Source: Inquilinus sp. (lineage in GTDB: Bacteria; Pseudomonadota; Alphaproteobacteria; DSM-16000; Inquilinaceae). From it: DNA of 8,014 bases. Below are positions 6,114 through 8,014 of the stretch, in pieces. A program made the translations under genes and the position numbers. Location of the stretch: assembly GCA_013003675.1 (NCBI GenBank), contig JABDIP010000073.1, forward strand, positions 1-8,014, given 5' to 3'. Under the pieces are notes generated by a model. That model was not told where the DNA came from. It did no database searches and saw only the letters and a program-made list of their open reading frames with translations. How positions within the stretch are numbered: the first letter of the stretch is position 1; every line of letters starts with the position of its first letter.

Positions 6114-7415
6114 CTTTTCTGCCTCTCCCTGTTCGCCGCCATCAACGCATCGGCGGCCGAAGGCCCCGGGCCGCTAAACCCCGAGGACTTTCGCCCGGCC
6201 GACCCCGCCAAGGCGAGGATCGGACAGCTTCTGTTCTACGACAAGATTCTCTCGGGCAACCGGAATATCGCCTGTGGCACCTGCCATCACCACGACCATG
6301 CCGGAGCCGACGGGGTTTCGCTCGGAATCGGCGAGGGCGGCGTTGGTGTCGGGCCGGAGCGGACCGCTGGCAAGGGCGCCGAGCGGATCGTCAAGCGCAT
6401 CCCACGCAATGCGCCGGCGCTGTGGAACCTGGGGCATCGGTCGGTGGGTGTGCTGTTTTACGACGGGCGGCTCTCGGAGTCGGATCTGTATGGCAACGGA
6501 TTCAACTCGCCGGCCGAGGAATGGCTTCCGCATGGTCTGGAGACCATCGTCGCGGCCCAGGCGCTGTTTCCCCTCGTCGCCCAGTTCGAGATGGCCGGGA
6601 ATCCAAAGGAAAACGAGATCGCCGGCGCCGTCCACGATCGGATCGACGCCGCCTGGCCAATTCTGGCCCGACGCGTGCGAACGATACCGGGCTATGCGGC
6701 GCAGTTCGTCGATGCATTCGAGACCGTCGAAAAGCCCGAGGATGTCAGCATCGTCGAGATCGCCAATGCGATCGGGGCATTCGTTGTCAGCGAGTGGCAG
6801 AGTTTCGACAGCCCCTACGATGCCTGGCAAAGCGGAACGGCCCCGCTCCCTCAGGACGCCGAGCGGGGGCGTGTCCTCTTCTTCGGGGCGGCCGGCTGTG
6901 TCGGCTGTCATTCAGGGCCTCTGTTTACCGATCACTCCTTTCACGCGCTGGGGCTTCCGGCGTTCGGACCCGGACGGACGCGGCTCTTCGACCCCTATGC
7001 GCGCGATGTTGGGCGCATGGGCGAAAGCGATGTGCTGGAGGATGCCTACCGGTTTCGCACTCCCTCGCTTCGCAATGTCGCGCTCACGGCTCCGTACGGA
7101 CACAACGGTGCCTGGCCGACGATGGAAGCCATGATCCGACAGCATCTCGATCCCGCGGCGGCACGCGCTTCATGGACACCCGAGACGGCCAACCTGCCTG
7201 CGGCACCCTGGCTGGCGCCAACCGATTTCGTGACCCGGCAGGACGCGCGCGAAATGGCGCGGCAGGCGGCAAGTGTCGATATCGTGCCGCTCGCCCTCAG
7301 CGATGACGAGATCGCCGACCTCGTCGCCTTCCTTCATGCCCTTACCGGCAAGACGGCGCGATCGCGGCCGCTCGGGCGCCCGGATACCGTGCCGAGCGGG
7401 CTGCCGGTCGACTAA
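6105..7415 (+). CDS. Di-heme c-type cytochrome of the cytochrome c peroxidase / MauG family
   Basis: From ATG 6105 this is a 436-residue exported protein that reduces peroxide or oxidises another target, using two covalent hemes. Heme site one is CGTCH (C57, C60, H61) and site two is CVGCH (C265, C268, H269). The N-terminal domain also shows 'LFYDKILSGNRNIAC', 'PRNAPALWNLG' and 'FYDGR' (118-122). The C-terminal domain shows 'YRFRTPSLRNVALTAPYGHNG', ending at 335. Q152 and E162 ('AQALFPLVAQFEM') match the distal-pocket Gln and Glu of Pseudomonas CCP. The His that ligates the peroxidatic heme in CCP is Glu here (E77, 'GIGEGG'), and the inter-heme Trp is Tyr (Y119). The protein is longer than classical CCPs at about 320-350 residues. 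The start is uncertain: the hydrophobic N-terminus resembles a signal peptide (possible cleavage at ASA|AEG) but lacks a basic n-region, no Shine-Dalgarno is seen, and TTG 6102 is an alternative. Confidence 0.9.
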   Translation: MAHLFCLSLFAAINASAAEGPGPLNPEDFRPADPAKARIGQLLFYDKILSGNRNIACGTCHHHDHAGADGVSLGIGEGGVGVGPERTAGKGAERIVKRIPRNAPALWNLGHRSVGVLFYDGRLSESDLYGNGFNSPAEEWLPHGLETIVAAQALFPLVAQFEMAGNPKENEIAGAVHDRIDAAWPILARRVRTIPGYAAQFVDAFETVEKPEDVSIVEIANAIGAFVVSEWQSFDSPYDAWQSGTAPLPQDAERGRVLFFGAAGCVGCHSGPLFTDHSFHALGLPAFGPGRTRLFDPYARDVGRMGESDVLEDAYRFRTPSLRNVALTAPYGHNGAWPTMEAMIRQHLDPAAARASWTPETANLPAAPWLAPTDFVTRQDAREMARQAASVDIVPLALSDDEIADLVAFLHALTGKTARSRPLGRPDTVPSGLPVD

Positions 7416-7429
7416 CGTGAAATCGGTCT

Positions 7430-7452
7430 CGGGCGCCGCCTGCTCGCGCCCG
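7430..7452. terminator. GC hairpin between convergent di-heme and isomerase-like genes
   Basis: CGGGCGC (7430-7436) and GCGCCCG (7446-7452) form a perfect 7-bp stem with a 9-nt loop in the 52-bp convergent gap. No U-tract follows on either strand, so a bidirectional terminator is plausible but not proven. Confidence 0.4.
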
Positions 7453-7467
7453 TCAACTCGGCCAGCC

Positions 7468-8014
7468 TCAGCACATCTCCAGCACCGGCAGGCCGAGCCC
7501 GGCCGCCAGGGCGCGCAGCGCCGGGCGATGGTCGCCATAGGCGATGACGTAGTGGTGCTCCGACCCCTCCGCCATCAATGTCTCCAGCACCTCGGCGGCC
7601 GGCCGGTCGAAGCGGGCGGTGCCGGCGGTGCCGGAGAAGGGCAGCGCCGCCGACAGCATTTCGCCCGTGCCCAGCATCAGCTTCGGCTGGTTGCGCGCCT
7701 GGCTGAAGCGGGCGATCGTGACCCGTCCCGGCTTCAACGGGAATTCCATCAGCAGCGGCTTCTGGCGGTTCGAATGCACCGTTGCCCGCGGTGTCGCCGC
7801 CGGGTCGGCCATGTCGAGCGGCGCCAGCCCGCAATGCCAGAAGACCGCGCTGTCGTCCTCGACGTCTATATCGACCAGATCGGCCATGAACACCGGCGCA
7901 TCCGCCAGCGCCTGCAGGGCAAGCGTACTGAGGGTGCCGTAGACGTCCGCCTCGCAGCCGCAGGGGGTGCGGTCCTGGTTGAGCAGCGACAGGGCGCCAC
8001 AGGCGGCGCAGCCG
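7468..8014 (-). CDS. L-fucose/L-arabinose isomerase-like protein, C-terminal part, truncated by the window edge
   Basis: The last 181 codons of this gene are visible and the N-terminus lies beyond the right edge. The sequence contains 'CEADVYGTLSTLALQAL', 'VFMADLVDIDVEDDSAVF', 'FWHCGLAPL', 'ATVHSNRQKPLLMEFPLKPG', 'FDRPAAEVLETLMAEG', 'EHHYVIAYGDHRPALRALA' and the terminal 'LPVLEMC'. This pattern fits the C-terminal region of the fucose isomerase-like family, whose characterised members interconvert aldoses and ketoses with a divalent metal. The Asp of 'CEADVYG' and the His of 'YGDH' are candidate metal ligands, placed by analogy only. The visible start is cysteine-rich ('CAAC', then 'CGCEAD'). 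The reading frame is open to the edge, so the GTG at 7893 is an internal valine and not a start. The substrate may not be fucose: many members are uncharacterised. It is convergent with the di-heme gene and may belong to a sugar operon to the right. Confidence 0.8.
   Translation of the reverse strand, partial: GCAACGALSLLNQDRTPCGCEADVYGTLSTLALQALADAPVFMADLVDIDVEDDSAVFWHCGLAPLDMADPAATPRATVHSNRQKPLLMEFPLKPGRVTIARFSQARNQPKLMLGTGEMLSAALPFSGTAGTARFDRPAAEVLETLMAEGSEHHYVIAYGDHRPALRALAAGLGLPVLEMC

Noticed and set aside
7468..7893. Treating the isomerase-like gene as a complete 141-residue protein starting at GTG 7893
   Set aside because: The frame continues upstream to the window edge with conserved sequence ('CEADVYGTLSTLALQAL'), so the GTG is internal and the gene is truncated by the window, not naturally short.

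Overview
The window is GC-rich chromosomal DNA, densely packed with ordinary metabolic genes. The families present fit a heterotrophic alphaproteobacterium, perhaps of the Rhodospirillales type: E. coli-type aminopeptidase N, a DctQMP TRAP transporter, a Gfo/Idh/MocA dehydrogenase, a MauG/CCP-type di-heme protein and a fucose-isomerase-like protein. That placement is inferred from gene content and composition, because the window holds no rRNA or other phylogenetic marker. I saw no tRNA, CRISPR array, insertion sequence, phage gene or attachment site.

Layout. Bases 1-788 (minus) hold the N-terminal third of pepN, cut by the window edge. A 186-bp divergent gap leads to a Gfo/Idh/MocA oxidoreductase (975-2042, plus). 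A 355-bp gap without a convincing gene follows; it contains several GC-rich dyads and ends in a strong ribosome binding site. Next comes a compact tripartite TRAP transporter operon in the order Q-M-P: small permease (2398-2982), large permease (2984-4459, 1-nt gap) and periplasmic binding protein (4492-5556). An 11-bp hairpin at 5578-5602 separates this operon from a convergent gene for a secreted Sel1-repeat protein (5625-6113, minus). The start region of that gene overlaps by 9 bp the start of a divergent gene for an exported di-heme c-type cytochrome of the CCP/MauG family (6105-7415, plus). A second GC hairpin (7430-7452) separates the di-heme gene from the convergent 3' part of a fucose/arabinose-isomerase-like gene (7468-8014, minus), which runs off the right edge.

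How the genes may work together. The TRAP system imports an unidentified substrate, probably an organic anion, with a sodium gradient. The neighbouring NAD(P)-dependent sugar/polyol dehydrogenase and the sugar-isomerase-like gene make a carbohydrate or sugar-acid substrate plausible, but they are separate transcription units and the link is an inference. The Sel1/di-heme pair is a distinct periplasmic module with no obvious tie to the sugar genes.

I see no clearly new multi-gene system. The most interesting points are the heme-site substitutions in the di-heme protein, an extra hydrophobic insert in the TRAP large permease, and the overlapping divergent start between the Sel1 and di-heme genes.
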